DNA of 64,000 nucleotides from Anoxybacillus amylolyticus (GCF_001634285.1 NZ_CP015438.1:2244001-2308000), one strand, 5' to 3'. Counted from the first letter of the stretch, positions 29,196 to 37,799 are shown. Notes: generated by a model from the sequence alone, not told the origin. Made by a program: numbers and translations.

Positions 29196-29866
29196 GACCG
29201 CATCACATATCCCGCTCCGCGCACGGTCTGAATATAACGCTCTTTGTCTGTTTCGTCTAATTTATGGCGCAAATAACGAACGTACACGTCTACTACGTTC
29301 GTTTCTACTTCCGTATCAAATCCCCATACTTTATTGAGCAACGCATCTCTTGTTAAGACGATATCCACATTTTGCAAAAACGTCACGAGCAAATCGTATT
29401 CCCGCTTCGTTAACTCAATCGTTTGCCCGTCTTTTTTCACAACGCGTGCTTTTACATCGACAACAAGATCTTTAAACGTTAAATATTCTTGATCCATCGA
29501 TGGATGGACGCGGCGAAACAATGCGCGAATGCGAGCTAATAGTTCCTCAATCGCAAACGGTTTGACAATATAGTCGTCCGCACCGCTATCTAGCCCCATG
29601 ACGCGATCGAAGACGCTGTCCCGTGCGGTAATCATAATAACTGGGGTTTTTTTTACCGCCCGCAATCGACGGCATACTTCCATGCCGTTTAAACTTGGCA
29701 ACATTAAATCTAACAACACAAGCCCCCACTCTTCTGCGAGTGCCAGCTCTAACCCTTCTCTGCCGTCATGGCATACGCGCACTTCATATCCTTCATGTGA
29801 TAAATCTAATTCGATAAATCGCGCTAAATTTGCTTCATCTTCAATAATTAAAATTCGCTTATTCAC
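29192..29866 (-). CDS. OmpR-family response regulator, second YkoG/ArlR-type paralogue
   Basis: A 224-residue regulator with acidic pocket EDE (9-11), phospho-acceptor Asp53 in LLDLMLPS, TARDSVFDRVMGLDSGADDY conserved with the first copy, and a winged-helix domain ending VRGAGYVMRS. GTG 29866 has GGAGGG 6 nt upstream; a TTG one codon earlier is the alternative. The partner kinase overlaps by 4 nt. Confidence 0.9.
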   Translation of the reverse strand: MNKRILIIEDEANLARFIELDLSHEGYEVRVCHDGREGLELALAEEWGLVLLDLMLPSLNGMEVCRRLRAVKKTPVIMITARDSVFDRVMGLDSGADDYIVKPFAIEELLARIRALFRRVHPSMDQEYLTFKDLVVDVKARVVKKDGQTIELTKREYDLLVTFLQNVDIVLTRDALLNKVWGFDTEVETNVVDVYVRYLRHKLDETDKERYIQTVRGAGYVMRS

Positions 29867-29973
29867 CAAAATCCCTCCTACCCCTTATCATACCAAAAAG
29901 AAATGCCAACCGCCTCAAGCGATTAGCAAAAACTAACTGTCCGTCTTTTGTCAAATAACCTCTAGCGGTTAAA

Positions 29974-30084
29974 TTAGTACGGTTTATTAAACAAATCGAT
30001 AAATGCTTGCACAATTTCGATGAATTGGTACGTAAGCAAAGAGACAGCTGTCCCTGAGAAAAAAAGAGTAATTACCATATGCAT
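29974..30084 (-). CDS. 36-residue single-span membrane peptide
   Basis: Reads MHMVITLFFSGTAVSLL and onward to IDLFNKPY: a short peptide made almost wholly of one membrane helix. ATG 30084 is preceded by GGAGGGAGCGCAC, a strong site. It lies 107 nt upstream of the second two-component system on the same strand and may be part of its transcript. The upstream leader (30090-30190) carries two direct copies of a GCCGGCAT motif. I do not recognise the peptide; expression is likely from its ribosome site but unproven. Confidence 0.5.
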   Translation of the reverse strand: MHMVITLFFSGTAVSLLTYQFIEIVQAFIDLFNKPY

Positions 30085-30291
30085 GTGCGCTCCCTCCTCA
30101 TTCCATGCCGGCCTTTTGCTAAGGACGGAGCTTCGATTTTCGCAAAAATGGTAGTGATTTCTAAGGTGTGAATGCCGGCTTTTTTTCATCATAGCCGTTC
30201 AATCTTAAAAACAAATGAAATTTTTCTAAAAAATACTCGTGACCTTTTTTGCCGATAGCACATATAGTGAAAGGTAGAGGAGGAGATTACT

Positions 30292-30756
30292 ATGAGCGAT
30301 CATTTTCAACTACCAAGAAAAAAACAGGAAGAGGAGCCGTTTCAACGGTTGCGGGAGATGGTAAGCCAATTTTTGGACGAACAGCCGATTCGGAAAATGT
30401 TTGAAACGCTCGATGAATATGTTCACGATACCATTTTACGCTCCTACATCCCAATAGACGTCCACGAAACGGCGCGCGAATACATCATTACCGCTTATCT
30501 CCCGAACGTCAACCGTCAACAAATCCAACTTGAATTTGATGACACGGTGCTCCATCTCACCGTTCATCATCGCGAAATCGTCGAATCGGCCGACGAGCAA
30601 AACAACGTCTACAAAAAACGGCGCATGCAACAACAGATGATGCGGACAATTCCATTGCCTTATCCAGTCAAAGAAAGTGAAATTAAAGCCTCGTTTGAAA
30701 ACGGCGAACTCGTCATTCGTCTTCCACAAAAGAAAAAATTTATTGACATCGAGTAA
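30292..30756 (+). CDS. Small heat-shock protein, Hsp20 family, divergent
   Basis: A 154-residue alpha-crystallin-domain protein (domain about 55-150) with ENGELVIRLP as the terminal G-x-L-type signature and little tail after it. It differs strongly from the Hsp20 at 10780-11214. ATG with GAGGAGGAG upstream; its own terminator follows directly. The next gene downstream is the spore gene csgA, so a role in or around sporulation is possible but not shown. Confidence 0.85.
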   Translation: MSDHFQLPRKKQEEEPFQRLREMVSQFLDEQPIRKMFETLDEYVHDTILRSYIPIDVHETAREYIITAYLPNVNRQQIQLEFDDTVLHLTVHHREIVESADEQNNVYKKRRMQQQMMRTIPLPYPVKESEIKASFENGELVIRLPQKKKFIDIE

Positions 30757-30779
30757 AGGTGCATGTGCACCTTTTTTTG
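30755..30779 (+). terminator. hsp20 terminator
   Basis: AAAGGTGCA-TG-TGCACCTTT followed by TTTT, beginning at the stop codon of the Hsp20 gene. Confidence 0.85.
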
Positions 30780-30788
30780 TACATACTA
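30761..30788 (+). promoter_or_regulatory. Candidate sigma-G promoter of csgA
   Basis: GCATG (30761-30765) and CATACTA (30782-30788) fit the forespore sigma-G hexamer patterns GHATR and CATWHTA; the spacer is 16 bp, a little shorter than usual. It overlaps the preceding terminator. B. subtilis csgA is sigma-G dependent. Confidence 0.45.
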
Positions 30789-30824
30789 TACATGTCACTT
30801 ATTTTCCAACGGAGGAGAAAAACA

Positions 30825-31079
30825 ATGGAACCAACGTTAGCTTATTTGCGCGAAGTGTTGTCTAACTATTTAGATTCCCATACGTCTATCCCTCGACATA
30901 TTTATCAAAAAATAGTAACGAAACCGTATCCGAACGAAGAAGCATTCGTCCGCGATTTGTCGCAACAAGAAATCGCCTTTTTAGATCGCATCTTGCCACG
31001 CGAAATTCGTTATGCGCTAAACGAGCAAGATACGGTGCGCGCTCATCATTTAAACGAAGTGTACGAACTGTTATTTTAA
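30825..31079 (+). CDS. csgA: Sigma-G-dependent sporulation protein CsgA
   Basis: An 84-residue small protein beginning MEPTLAYLREVLSNYL and ending HHLNEVYELLF, which I recognise as the CsgA family (B. subtilis 82 residues, with the same LRESLSN and LNEVYELL ends). It is a minor forespore-made spore protein of unknown mechanism. ATG 30825 is set by GGAGGAG upstream. Confidence 0.8.
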   Translation: MEPTLAYLREVLSNYLDSHTSIPRHIYQKIVTKPYPNEEAFVRDLSQQEIAFLDRILPREIRYALNEQDTVRAHHLNEVYELLF

Positions 31080-31130
31080 CAAACTGTCTATCTGACATAA
31101 CCGCCGATCCATCCGTGAAGTTGACAGGAA

Positions 31131-31160
31131 AAGGTGTCCGCTGCGGACACCTTATTTTTT
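31131..31160. terminator. Bidirectional terminator, csgA / yppG
   Basis: AAGGTGTCCGC / GCGGACACCTT stem followed by ATTTTTT on the plus strand. The yppG stop codon abuts the stem. Confidence 0.8.
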
Positions 31161-31484
31161 AAACGTACTAATCAGTCCTTTCAAGACGCTATTTACTTGA
31201 TTGACGGTGTTAATCATTTGCCCAACAGTATTCATCATTTTATTAATGTCGTACGTTCCTTCTGACGTTTTAAACTGTGATATAATCGCTGGAACCCCTG
31301 ATGGTGGTTTTAACATTGGGCTCGGTTTTGGATACGGCGTGATTTGCGGAGAATGCTGCCCTATCATCGGCCAATGTGGCGGCTGTTGGTATGGATGAAT
31401 TGGTGGGTAGTGTGGCCAATGTGGAATAGGTGGCGGAAACGGCGCACGCTGCGAATATGGATAAATATACGGAAATCGATACAT
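31152..31484 (-). CDS. yppG: YppG-like proline-rich spore protein
   Basis: A 110-residue protein whose first half is rich in Pro, Tyr and His (PFPPPIPHWPHYPPIHP and similar) and whose second half is a short helical region ending NSVLKGLISTFKK. This layout matches YppG, which lies in the same recU-yppF-yppG neighbourhood in B. subtilis and is linked to the spore coat. The start ATG 31484 has a GAGGGGGG site; the longer frame upstream is not supported. Confidence 0.75.
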   Translation of the reverse strand: MYRFPYIYPYSQRAPFPPPIPHWPHYPPIHPYQQPPHWPMIGQHSPQITPYPKPSPMLKPPSGVPAIISQFKTSEGTYDINKMMNTVGQMINTVNQVNSVLKGLISTFKK

Positions 31485-31647
31485 ACACTCCCCCCTCTTT
31501 TTTCGATTCAGTACTTCATCATATGCAATAGATAGGCGGCAAGTGCGCGCGGACATGTCACAAGTTGTCGGAAGTTTCAATTTTTTGAATTTATCGAGAT
31601 GTGCCATTTTTATGATAAGATGTATAAAAACACAGGGGGGATGCACG

Positions 31648-31848
31648 ATGAACGCAACCGAATTAAAAAATAAATTCATCGCCACCAAAAATTATGAACC
31701 AGCCGATTTAAATGAACTGCTCGATTTTGCCCGCCAACTGTATTTACGAAGCGAAATCACGATTTCCGAATACCGTGATATTACTCGTGAACTCGAATTA
31801 GCTGGAGCATGTAAGCCAGCGGAAAAAAACGAATATGTCGGGTTGTAA
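31648..31848 (+). CDS. yppF: YppF-like small protein
   Basis: A 66-residue helical protein, with LNELLDFARQLYLRSEITISEY at its centre (residues about 21-42). It resembles B. subtilis YppF in size, motif and position beside yppG. ATG 31648 follows GGGGGG. Function unknown. Confidence 0.7.
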   Translation: MNATELKNKFIATKNYEPADLNELLDFARQLYLRSEITISEYRDITRELELAGACKPAEKNEYVGL

Positions 31849-31898
31849 TGCATGATTCTCCCACCTCTGCGGAAAAGTAACGGTGAGGAGGTGGCGTC

Positions 31899-32069
31899 AT
31901 GGGACGAGGTATACATTTTCACCATAAGCGAAAAGGGCATGAACAAGAACCGCCAGCACATGGAAAACACGTTCCGCCAAAACAGACCGAGCGGGTCGAA
32001 TACGAAATCGGAACAGTCGCAACCGAAGCGGGAGGCCCAATTTCTGTGAAAGTCGAAAAAAACGACTAA
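31899..32069 (+). CDS. 56-residue His-rich small protein
   Basis: Starts MGRGIHFHHKRKGHEQE and ends ISVKVEKND. It is hydrophilic, His-rich at the N-terminus and followed by a strong terminator. The ATG at 31899 has GAGGAGGTGGCG upstream, and the frame is well supported although short. I do not recognise it; position is where B. subtilis has yppD/yppE-type genes. Possibly a small sporulation protein, but this is a guess. Confidence 0.6.
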   Translation: MGRGIHFHHKRKGHEQEPPAHGKHVPPKQTERVEYEIGTVATEAGGPISVKVEKND

Positions 32070-32070
32070 C

Positions 32071-32107
32071 AAAAACGGCTTTCCCTTGAAAAGGGAGAGC
32101 CGTTTTT
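32071..32107. terminator. Strong bidirectional terminator
   Basis: AAAAACGGCTTTCCCTT-GAAA-AGGGAGAGCCGTTTTT, one mismatch in the stem, with T-runs on both strands. It separates the 56-residue ORF from the convergent 76-residue ORF. Confidence 0.9.
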
Positions 32108-32108
32108 G

Positions 32109-32339
32109 TCAAACAAAATGCAATTTCGAAGGAACGAACCGCTGTGCTTCTTTCTCGTCCATTTTTTGCTCGACTGCGTCTAGCTGCTTCTCCATTTTTT
32201 GAATATGCGCTTGTTGGTGTGCGCATGCTTCTTTCACTACGTTGTCAATCACATCGTCCATTTTCGTTTCAATCTGTTCCATTAATTGTAAAATTTCCCC
32301 AAGCTGCTTCTCTACTTCCTCTTTTTTCACCCACCGCAT
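32109..32339 (-). CDS. Small coiled-coil protein
   Basis: A 76-residue, strongly charged protein that is nearly all heptad-like helix ([34 protein letters not shown]). The start at 32339 has a GGAGGGATATGG site. It is divergent from recU. No family recognised; dimerisation by coiled coil is likely. Confidence 0.6.
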   Translation of the reverse strand: MRWVKKEEVEKQLGEILQLMEQIETKMDDVIDNVVKEACAHQQAHIQKMEKQLDAVEQKMDEKEAQRFVPSKLHFV

Positions 32340-32534
32340 CCATATCCCTCCAACACCGTTTGTCTTTACACATTCGCCATTTCTTTTTTGCTCCCTTCCT
32401 GCTTGACAAAACTAGAACTATTTCGGCAAAGAAAGTTGTCTTTTTCATTTCTTCGAGCAATTTCGACATTTTCTTTATACACCCTATTCCTCCTCACCTA
32501 TGGTATAATAAAAACCATTCAAAGGAGGGGGAGC

Positions 32535-33128
32535 ATGTTCAACTATCCTGGTGGAAAGCAGTATAAACCGAAAGAGCAACAGCCAGTCCGCCATTTTCAG
32601 CCAACCTACGGAAACCGCGGCATGACGCTTGAGGAAGATTTAAATGCGACAAACGAATATTACCGAGAACACGGCATTGCCGTTATCCATAAAAAACCGA
32701 CGCCCGTTCAAATCGTTCGCGTCGACTATCCGAAACGAAGTGCAGCCGTCATTAAAGAGGCGTATTTTAAACAAGCCTCTACGACCGACTATAACGGCGT
32801 GTACCGCGGCAAATATATCGACTTTGAAGCAAAAGAGACACAAAGCGTAACGTCGTTTCCTTTAAAAAATTTCCATGAACATCAAATTCATCATATGCGG
32901 CACGTGCTCGCACATGGGGGAATTTGCTTTGTCATTTTACGCTTTTCTATGCTCGATGAAGTGTATTTGTTGGACGCTTCCCACTTGCTTACATTTTGGG
33001 AGCGACAACAAGCCGGCGGGAGGAAATCAATCACAAAAAAGGAAATAGAGACATATGGCCATTACATTTCACTTGGCTACCACCCGCGAATTGATTATAT
33101 TAAAGTAGTAGAATCTATCTACTTTTAA
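32535..33128 (+). CDS. recU: Holliday junction resolvase RecU
   Basis: A 197-residue nuclease resolving recombination intermediates. Recognisable parts: [18 protein letters not shown] (about 26-43), the acidic catalytic centre [18 protein letters not shown] (about 83-100) and the C-terminal [13 protein letters not shown] 32535 has AAAGGAGGGGG upstream; the ORF can be read further back but without support. recU-ponA is the conserved Bacillus pair, 17 nt apart. Confidence 0.95.
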   Translation: MFNYPGGKQYKPKEQQPVRHFQPTYGNRGMTLEEDLNATNEYYREHGIAVIHKKPTPVQIVRVDYPKRSAAVIKEAYFKQASTTDYNGVYRGKYIDFEAKETQSVTSFPLKNFHEHQIHHMRHVLAHGGICFVILRFSMLDEVYLLDASHLLTFWERQQAGGRKSITKKEIETYGHYISLGYHPRIDYIKVVESIYF

Positions 33129-33145
33129 GGAAAGGTAGGATTTTT

Positions 33146-35806
33146 ATGTCTGGTGACTATCGTTCTCGCGTAGAACGGAAACAAGCAACGAAACAAACAA
33201 AAACAAAAAAAGTAAAAAAGAAAAAATCGAAATCGCTCTTCCAAATGATTGCACTAACATTAGTCATTTTCATGCTGCTTGGGATTGTTGGCGGCGTCGC
33301 TGCGTTTGCTTACTTCATTAAAGGAATACCGCCGCTTGATGAAGCAAAAATTAAAGACCCGCTTTCCTCAACAATTTATGATATGAACGGTCATAAAATT
33401 GCCGACTTAGGTGGACAGAAACGAACGTATATATCCTATTCAGACATTCCAAAAGTATTGGAAAATGCTGTATTAGCGACAGAAGACGCTCGGTTTTACC
33501 AACATCACGGCGTCGATTTTATCCGGCTTGGCGGAGCCATTTTAGCAAACATCAAAGAAGGATACGGAGCAGAAGGCGGAAGCACGATTACCCAACAAGT
33601 CGTCAAACTGACTTTCCTATCGCCGGAAAAAACGTTAAAACGGAAAATTCAAGAAGCTTGGCTAGCGTTACGGCTCGAACAGAAGTACTCGAAACATGAA
33701 ATTTTAGAAATGTATTTAAATAAAATTTATTACTCTAACGGTGTGTACGGCGTTGCCAAAGCGGCCGAATATTACTTCGGCAAAACGAACTTAAAAGAGT
33801 TGACGCTTCCAGAAGCAGCATTGCTCGCAGGACTGCCGCAAAGCCCGAACAACTATAACCCGTACGAACATCCAGACGCGGCGAAAAAGCGGCGTGACGT
33901 CGTTCTCTCCTTAATGGCAGAACACGGCTTTATTACGAAAGAAGAAGCGGAAAAAGCGAAACAAGTACCGATTGCCTCGATGCTCGTCGATCGGAAAAAA
34001 CATAATCAATCACAAACGATTCCATATGATTCTTTTATCGACGAAGTGATTAAAGAAGTAACCGATCAAGCGAATGTGAACGTCTATGAAGACGGCTTGA
34101 AAATTTATACAACGCTTGACCCGAACGCACAAAGCTATGTTGAAGACTTGCTGAATTCCAACGATCTATTTACGAACAAAAAAGATTTGCAAACTTCCAT
34201 CGCCCTTATCGATACGAAAACGGGCGAAATTCGTGCGCTTGGCGGGGGACGCGACCCTGAAAATATCACATTTGGCTTTAACTACGCCATCCAACGCGTC
34301 GGTCAGCCAGGGTCAACGATTAAGCCAATTTTAGACTACGGTCCAGCGATTGAATATTTAAAATGGCCGACGGCACACATTCTCGTCGATGAGCCATATC
34401 AATATTCGAACGGCACACCGATTAAAAACTGGAACGGCACGTACGAAGGGGCAATGACGATGCGAACGGCGCTTGCGAAATCGCGCAACATTCCAGCGCT
34501 AAAAGCATTGCAAGCAGTCGGCTTAGAGCGGGCAAAACAATTTGCGAACAAACTCGGCATGGGATTTGACAACATTTACGAGTCGTACGCGATTGGCGGT
34601 CTGGAAAAAGGAGTATCACCGTTACAAATGGCGGGGGCGTACAGCGCGTTTGGCAACAACGGCGTCTATATTAAACCGCATGCGGTCACAAAAATCGTCT
34701 TTCCAGACAATACAGAGATGGATTTAACCCCAAAACCGAAAGTAGCGATGAAAGACTATACGGCATACATGATTACTGATATGCTAAAAACGGTCGTGCA
34801 ATCCGGTACAGGTACACTTGCAAACGTACCAGGCTTACATGTTGCAGGAAAAACAGGAACGACCAACTATTCCGAAGACGTTGCACGGCAATATGGATTG
34901 CCGGATAACGCTGTGCCAGACAGCTGGTTTGTCGGCTATACGCCAAACTACACGGCTGCCGTCTGGACCGGTTTCAGCAAAAAAAGCAGTACGGCGAATT
35001 TATCGGTATATGAACAAAAAATACCGCGCCTCCTGTTCAAAAAAGTCATCTCTCACGTCGACCATGATAGCGAAGACTTCCCGATGCCAAAAAGCGTCGT
35101 GAAGTTGCCGGTGAAAAAGGGGTCGAATCCACCGCAATTAGCAGGGCCATTTACACCAAAAGACGAAATCGTGTATGAATGTTTCGTAAGAGGAAGCGAA
35201 CCGACCGAAACGGCAACAGATGACCAGCCGCTTGCACCGGCGAACTTACAGGCAACGTACGATCCGAAAACGGACACGATTTCTCTGACATGGAAATACG
35301 ACAATGCGCTTGACAATGTGGCATTTGAAGTACACGCCAAAAACGATAAAGGCGAATCAGCGGTACTTCCAGCAACAGGCCTATCGCTAACGATTAGCCA
35401 TCCAACGAAAGGGGCTATCTATACGTTTGACGTCTATACGGTAAGCAAAGACGGCAAACTGAAGAGTACACAGCCAGCAACAGCGACCGTGCAAGTGCCA
35501 AGCGACCAACAAGAGACAACGCCGCCAGAGGAACAAAACGGCAACAACGGCACAAATGAACAAAACAATGGCAACAACACAAACAATAACGAACAAAACG
35601 GGGGACAAAACAATAGCGGAAACAACAATACGAACGGACAAAACAACAGCGGTGGACAAAATAACAATAATGGCGGACAAAATAACAACAGCGGATCCGG
35701 TGGAAACACAACCCCACCAACCCAAAATAACAACTCTACTGGAAATACAACGAACCGCGTCGGAAAAAGCTCGTTTCCGTCCACCAATGAATTGCTTAAC
35801 CAATAA
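33146..35806 (+). CDS. ponA: Class A penicillin-binding protein 1 (bifunctional)
   Basis: An 886-residue membrane-anchored peptidoglycan synthase. A Lys-rich cytoplasmic tail (1-32), one membrane helix (about 33-56), GT51 glycosyltransferase domain (about 75-250; catalytic Glu in ATEDARFYQHHG, about 113; GGSTITQQ), transpeptidase domain (about 310-660; active Ser in GQPGSTIKP about 391, KTGTT about 569), a fibronectin III-like domain (about 695-785) and a tail of Asn, Gly, Gln and Thr repeats (about 792-866). The low-complexity tail also occurs in B. subtilis PonA, with different make-up. Followed by a terminator. Confidence 0.96.
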   Translation: MSGDYRSRVERKQATKQTKTKKVKKKKSKSLFQMIALTLVIFMLLGIVGGVAAFAYFIKGIPPLDEAKIKDPLSSTIYDMNGHKIADLGGQKRTYISYSDIPKVLENAVLATEDARFYQHHGVDFIRLGGAILANIKEGYGAEGGSTITQQVVKLTFLSPEKTLKRKIQEAWLALRLEQKYSKHEILEMYLNKIYYSNGVYGVAKAAEYYFGKTNLKELTLPEAALLAGLPQSPNNYNPYEHPDAAKKRRDVVLSLMAEHGFITKEEAEKAKQVPIASMLVDRKKHNQSQTIPYDSFIDEVIKEVTDQANVNVYEDGLKIYTTLDPNAQSYVEDLLNSNDLFTNKKDLQTSIALIDTKTGEIRALGGGRDPENITFGFNYAIQRVGQPGSTIKPILDYGPAIEYLKWPTAHILVDEPYQYSNGTPIKNWNGTYEGAMTMRTALAKSRNIPALKALQAVGLERAKQFANKLGMGFDNIYESYAIGGLEKGVSPLQMAGAYSAFGNNGVYIKPHAVTKIVFPDNTEMDLTPKPKVAMKDYTAYMITDMLKTVVQSGTGTLANVPGLHVAGKTGTTNYSEDVARQYGLPDNAVPDSWFVGYTPNYTAAVWTGFSKKSSTANLSVYEQKIPRLLFKKVISHVDHDSEDFPMPKSVVKLPVKKGSNPPQLAGPFTPKDEIVYECFVRGSEPTETATDDQPLAPANLQATYDPKTDTISLTWKYDNALDNVAFEVHAKNDKGESAVLPATGLSLTISHPTKGAIYTFDVYTVSKDGKLKSTQPATATVQVPSDQQETTPPEEQNGNNGTNEQNNGNNTNNNEQNGGQNNSGNNNTNGQNNSGGQNNNNGGQNNNSGSGGNTTPPTQNNNSTGNTTNRVGKSSFPSTNELLNQ

Positions 35807-35812
35807 TGATGA

Positions 35813-35850
35813 AAAGGGATGTCTCAGCGCGGAGACATCCCTTTTTTCCT
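35813..35850. terminator. Bidirectional terminator, ponA / ypoC
   Basis: Thirteen-bp stem AAAGGGATGTCTC / GAGACATCCCTTT with a 6-nt loop, T-run on the plus strand. The stop codon of ypoC lies within it. Confidence 0.9.
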
Positions 35851-36324
35851 TTTCACTAATGTTTTATAATAAAGTTTTTCCGTTTCACTAAACAGCTCGC
35901 TTAGCTGGATGAACGAATGGTATAAATCCGGACGAGCAAAAATAAATTGCAGCCGCTCGATAGCGTTTACCGGCTTCACCGCCAATGTGGCAATTTCTTT
36001 TTCCCACTCCTTCACCCTCTCTACTCGCTTGCCGTTTAACCAATGTAAACAAACGAGGAAATACGAAATCCCGCGAATCATCGGCTCTCGTGCGCTCGTG
36101 CGGTCACGTTTGGCAAAACAGCTTTCTAATCGTTCTCGTTCTTCGTACCAAAGCTTAAAGACAGCGGGAATCGATTCAATTTCTTCCCATGGTGCTGGAA
36201 TGCCGACGATGTCATAGTAAAAATAGACATGCTTCATCGCTTCTGGAAATGGGGCATCACTTGCTGGCACGTTATCCCCTAGGCGAAAAAAAAGCGGATG
36301 AACGAATTCATTTGGCACTTGCAA
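35824..36324 (-). CDS. ypoC: YpoC-like protein
   Basis: A 166-residue soluble protein of unknown function that follows nth, as ypoC does in B. subtilis. Tryptophan- and aromatic-rich helices (AMKHVYFYYDIVGIPAPWEE) and an HWLNG motif are seen. TTG 36324 is taken as the start: GAGGGG lies 6 nt upstream and it overlaps the nth end by 17 nt. A longer frame back to 36372 would overlap nth further without a ribosome site. Confidence 0.75.
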   Translation of the reverse strand: MQVPNEFVHPLFFRLGDNVPASDAPFPEAMKHVYFYYDIVGIPAPWEEIESIPAVFKLWYEERERLESCFAKRDRTSAREPMIRGISYFLVCLHWLNGKRVERVKEWEKEIATLAVKPVNAIERLQFIFARPDLYHSFIQLSELFSETEKLYYKTLVKRKKGMSPR

Positions 36325-36976
36325 CGCTTTCCCCTCGCTTTCGGCGTTTTTTTCCTTCGCGGCATAATTCAAGTAGTGGACAAACGTCGCATTTTGGCGC
36401 TTGCGCTTTACAATGGTAGCGCCCGAAAAAAATCATCCGGTGATGCGTAACCGACCATTCTTCTTTTGGAATTTTTCGCATGAGCGTTTCCTCTACTTCG
36501 AGCACCGAATCTTTCCAGCGGCAAAAGCCGAGCCGCTTGCTGACCCGCTCGACGTGCGTATCAACGGCAATTGCCGGTACGCCAAACGCCACCGAAACGA
36601 CAACGTTTGCCGTTTTCCTTCCGACACCTGGCAATTTCATCAACTCATCGCGGTCGTTCGGCACTTGTCCACCATATTTTTCAATTAACAACGCACATAA
36701 CTTCTGGATATTTTTCGCCTTATTTCGGTATAGCCCAATCGAGCGAATATCTTGTTGAAGTTCTTCAAGCGAAACAGATATATAGTCTTCTGGCGTTTGA
36801 TATTTTTTAAATAGATGTTTTGTCACTTTGTTGACGAGCGCATCGGTACATTGCGCCGATAAAACGACAGCAATTAACAATTCAAACGGATTGCGATGCA
36901 CAAGTTCACAATGAGCGTTCGGGAACATTTCTCCCATTTTATCTAAGCAATAGCGAATTTGCCGGCTGTTTAACAA
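36308..36976 (-). CDS. nth: Endonuclease III
   Basis: A 222-residue DNA glycosylase/AP lyase for oxidised pyrimidines. The helix-hairpin-helix is LPGVGRKTANVV (about 112-123; catalytic Lys in GRKTA), and the C-terminal [4Fe-4S] site is C-x6-C-x2-C-x5-C (CKAQAPKCDVCPLLELC). TTG 36976 gives MLNSRQIRYCLDKM, matching the B. subtilis start, and has GAGGAGG 6 nt upstream. Confidence 0.95.
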   Translation of the reverse strand: MLNSRQIRYCLDKMGEMFPNAHCELVHRNPFELLIAVVLSAQCTDALVNKVTKHLFKKYQTPEDYISVSLEELQQDIRSIGLYRNKAKNIQKLCALLIEKYGGQVPNDRDELMKLPGVGRKTANVVVSVAFGVPAIAVDTHVERVSKRLGFCRWKDSVLEVEETLMRKIPKEEWSVTHHRMIFFGRYHCKAQAPKCDVCPLLELCREGKKRRKRGESVASAK

Positions 36977-37025
36977 ACCAATCCTCCTCTCTTCCAAAGA
37001 AAAACGAGAGACCCCCCTCTCTCGT

Positions 37026-37712
37026 TTACGACTCTAACCAATTGTAAAACGTCACCGTCTGTTTAAACTCCTCTTGCGTCGATGATCTTTGATGTTTGCG
37101 GAATTTTTTCCCGTAATCTTTCGCCTGTTCAATCGTTTGAACCCCGTTCTTCTTCCATTCAAATAAAATACGGTCAATGTATCGGAAGTTTAATTTCCCA
37201 GATAGCACTGCTTCACGAAGCGCTGCTTTAATAATGGCAGGATCATGCTCGTCTTGATCGATCCACATCGTTAGCGTCTCGCACTCAAACGGAGAAAGCG
37301 GACGGCCAAATTCCTGCTCAAACATCGTGTACAAGCTTTGTTCCTCTTCTTGCCGACTAGCACGCCCCTCGTTTGCCGATTGAATCAATAAGTAATAGAC
37401 GAGTTTTTCCCAAAGCGGTTTGAGCGAATATGTTTCGCTCCGCACTTCATCTACTTGTTCTTCAATCGCCAAAAATCCTTTTTGAATGAGCTTGCGCAAC
37501 GTTTCCATGCATTGCGCCGGCGACAACGTCATTCGTTCCGCCATCTCGACAGGGGTGGGAAAAGAAACCCCTTCCTCAAGAAACGAGTGTAAATGCAACA
37601 ACACCATAAACTCCGTTTCCGTTAAGCCTAGGCGTTTATAATGATACAGCAATAGTTTTGGAATCGCAATGCTTCCTTGCGCCAGCCATTCCGCCATTTT
37701 CCCTTTATCCAT
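37026..37712 (-). CDS. dnaD: Replication initiation protein DnaD
   Basis: A 228-residue primosome protein. N-terminal winged helix (about 1-95; GLTETEFMVLLHLH) and C-terminal DnaB-like domain (about 130-205; LTMWIDQDEHDPAIIKAALREAV, of which the YxxxIL-type NFRYIDRILFEW follows). ATG 37712 follows GAGGTG. It remodels DNA at oriC and restart sites. Its position asnS-dnaD-nth-ypoC-ponA is conserved in Bacillus. Confidence 0.94.
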   Translation of the reverse strand: MDKGKMAEWLAQGSIAIPKLLLYHYKRLGLTETEFMVLLHLHSFLEEGVSFPTPVEMAERMTLSPAQCMETLRKLIQKGFLAIEEQVDEVRSETYSLKPLWEKLVYYLLIQSANEGRASRQEEEQSLYTMFEQEFGRPLSPFECETLTMWIDQDEHDPAIIKAALREAVLSGKLNFRYIDRILFEWKKNGVQTIEQAKDYGKKFRKHQRSSTQEEFKQTVTFYNWLES

Positions 37713-37748
37713 CGAAATGCACCTCAACTTATAGTATACCATACTCGC

Positions 37749-37782
37749 AAAAAAATCCCCCGTGATTAGGAGGATTTTTTTT
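37749..37782 (-). terminator. asnS terminator
   Basis: On the minus strand AAATCCTCC / GGGGGATTT with one mismatch and a 7-nt loop, followed by TTTT. It now lies more than 210 nt after the asnS stop because the repeat at 37800-37997 separates them. Confidence 0.7.
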
Positions 37783-37799
37783 AAAGATAGGAAAGTTTA

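Noticed and set aside
34422-34619. Short antisense ORFs within ponA, dinG, glpD and galactose genes
   Set aside because: They follow from the codon bias of the sense genes and have no independent signals.
35387-35803. Antisense open frames rich in Val, Leu and Cys opposite the ponA tail
   Set aside because: They are the complement of the Asn/Gly repeat; the sense strand has the real gene.
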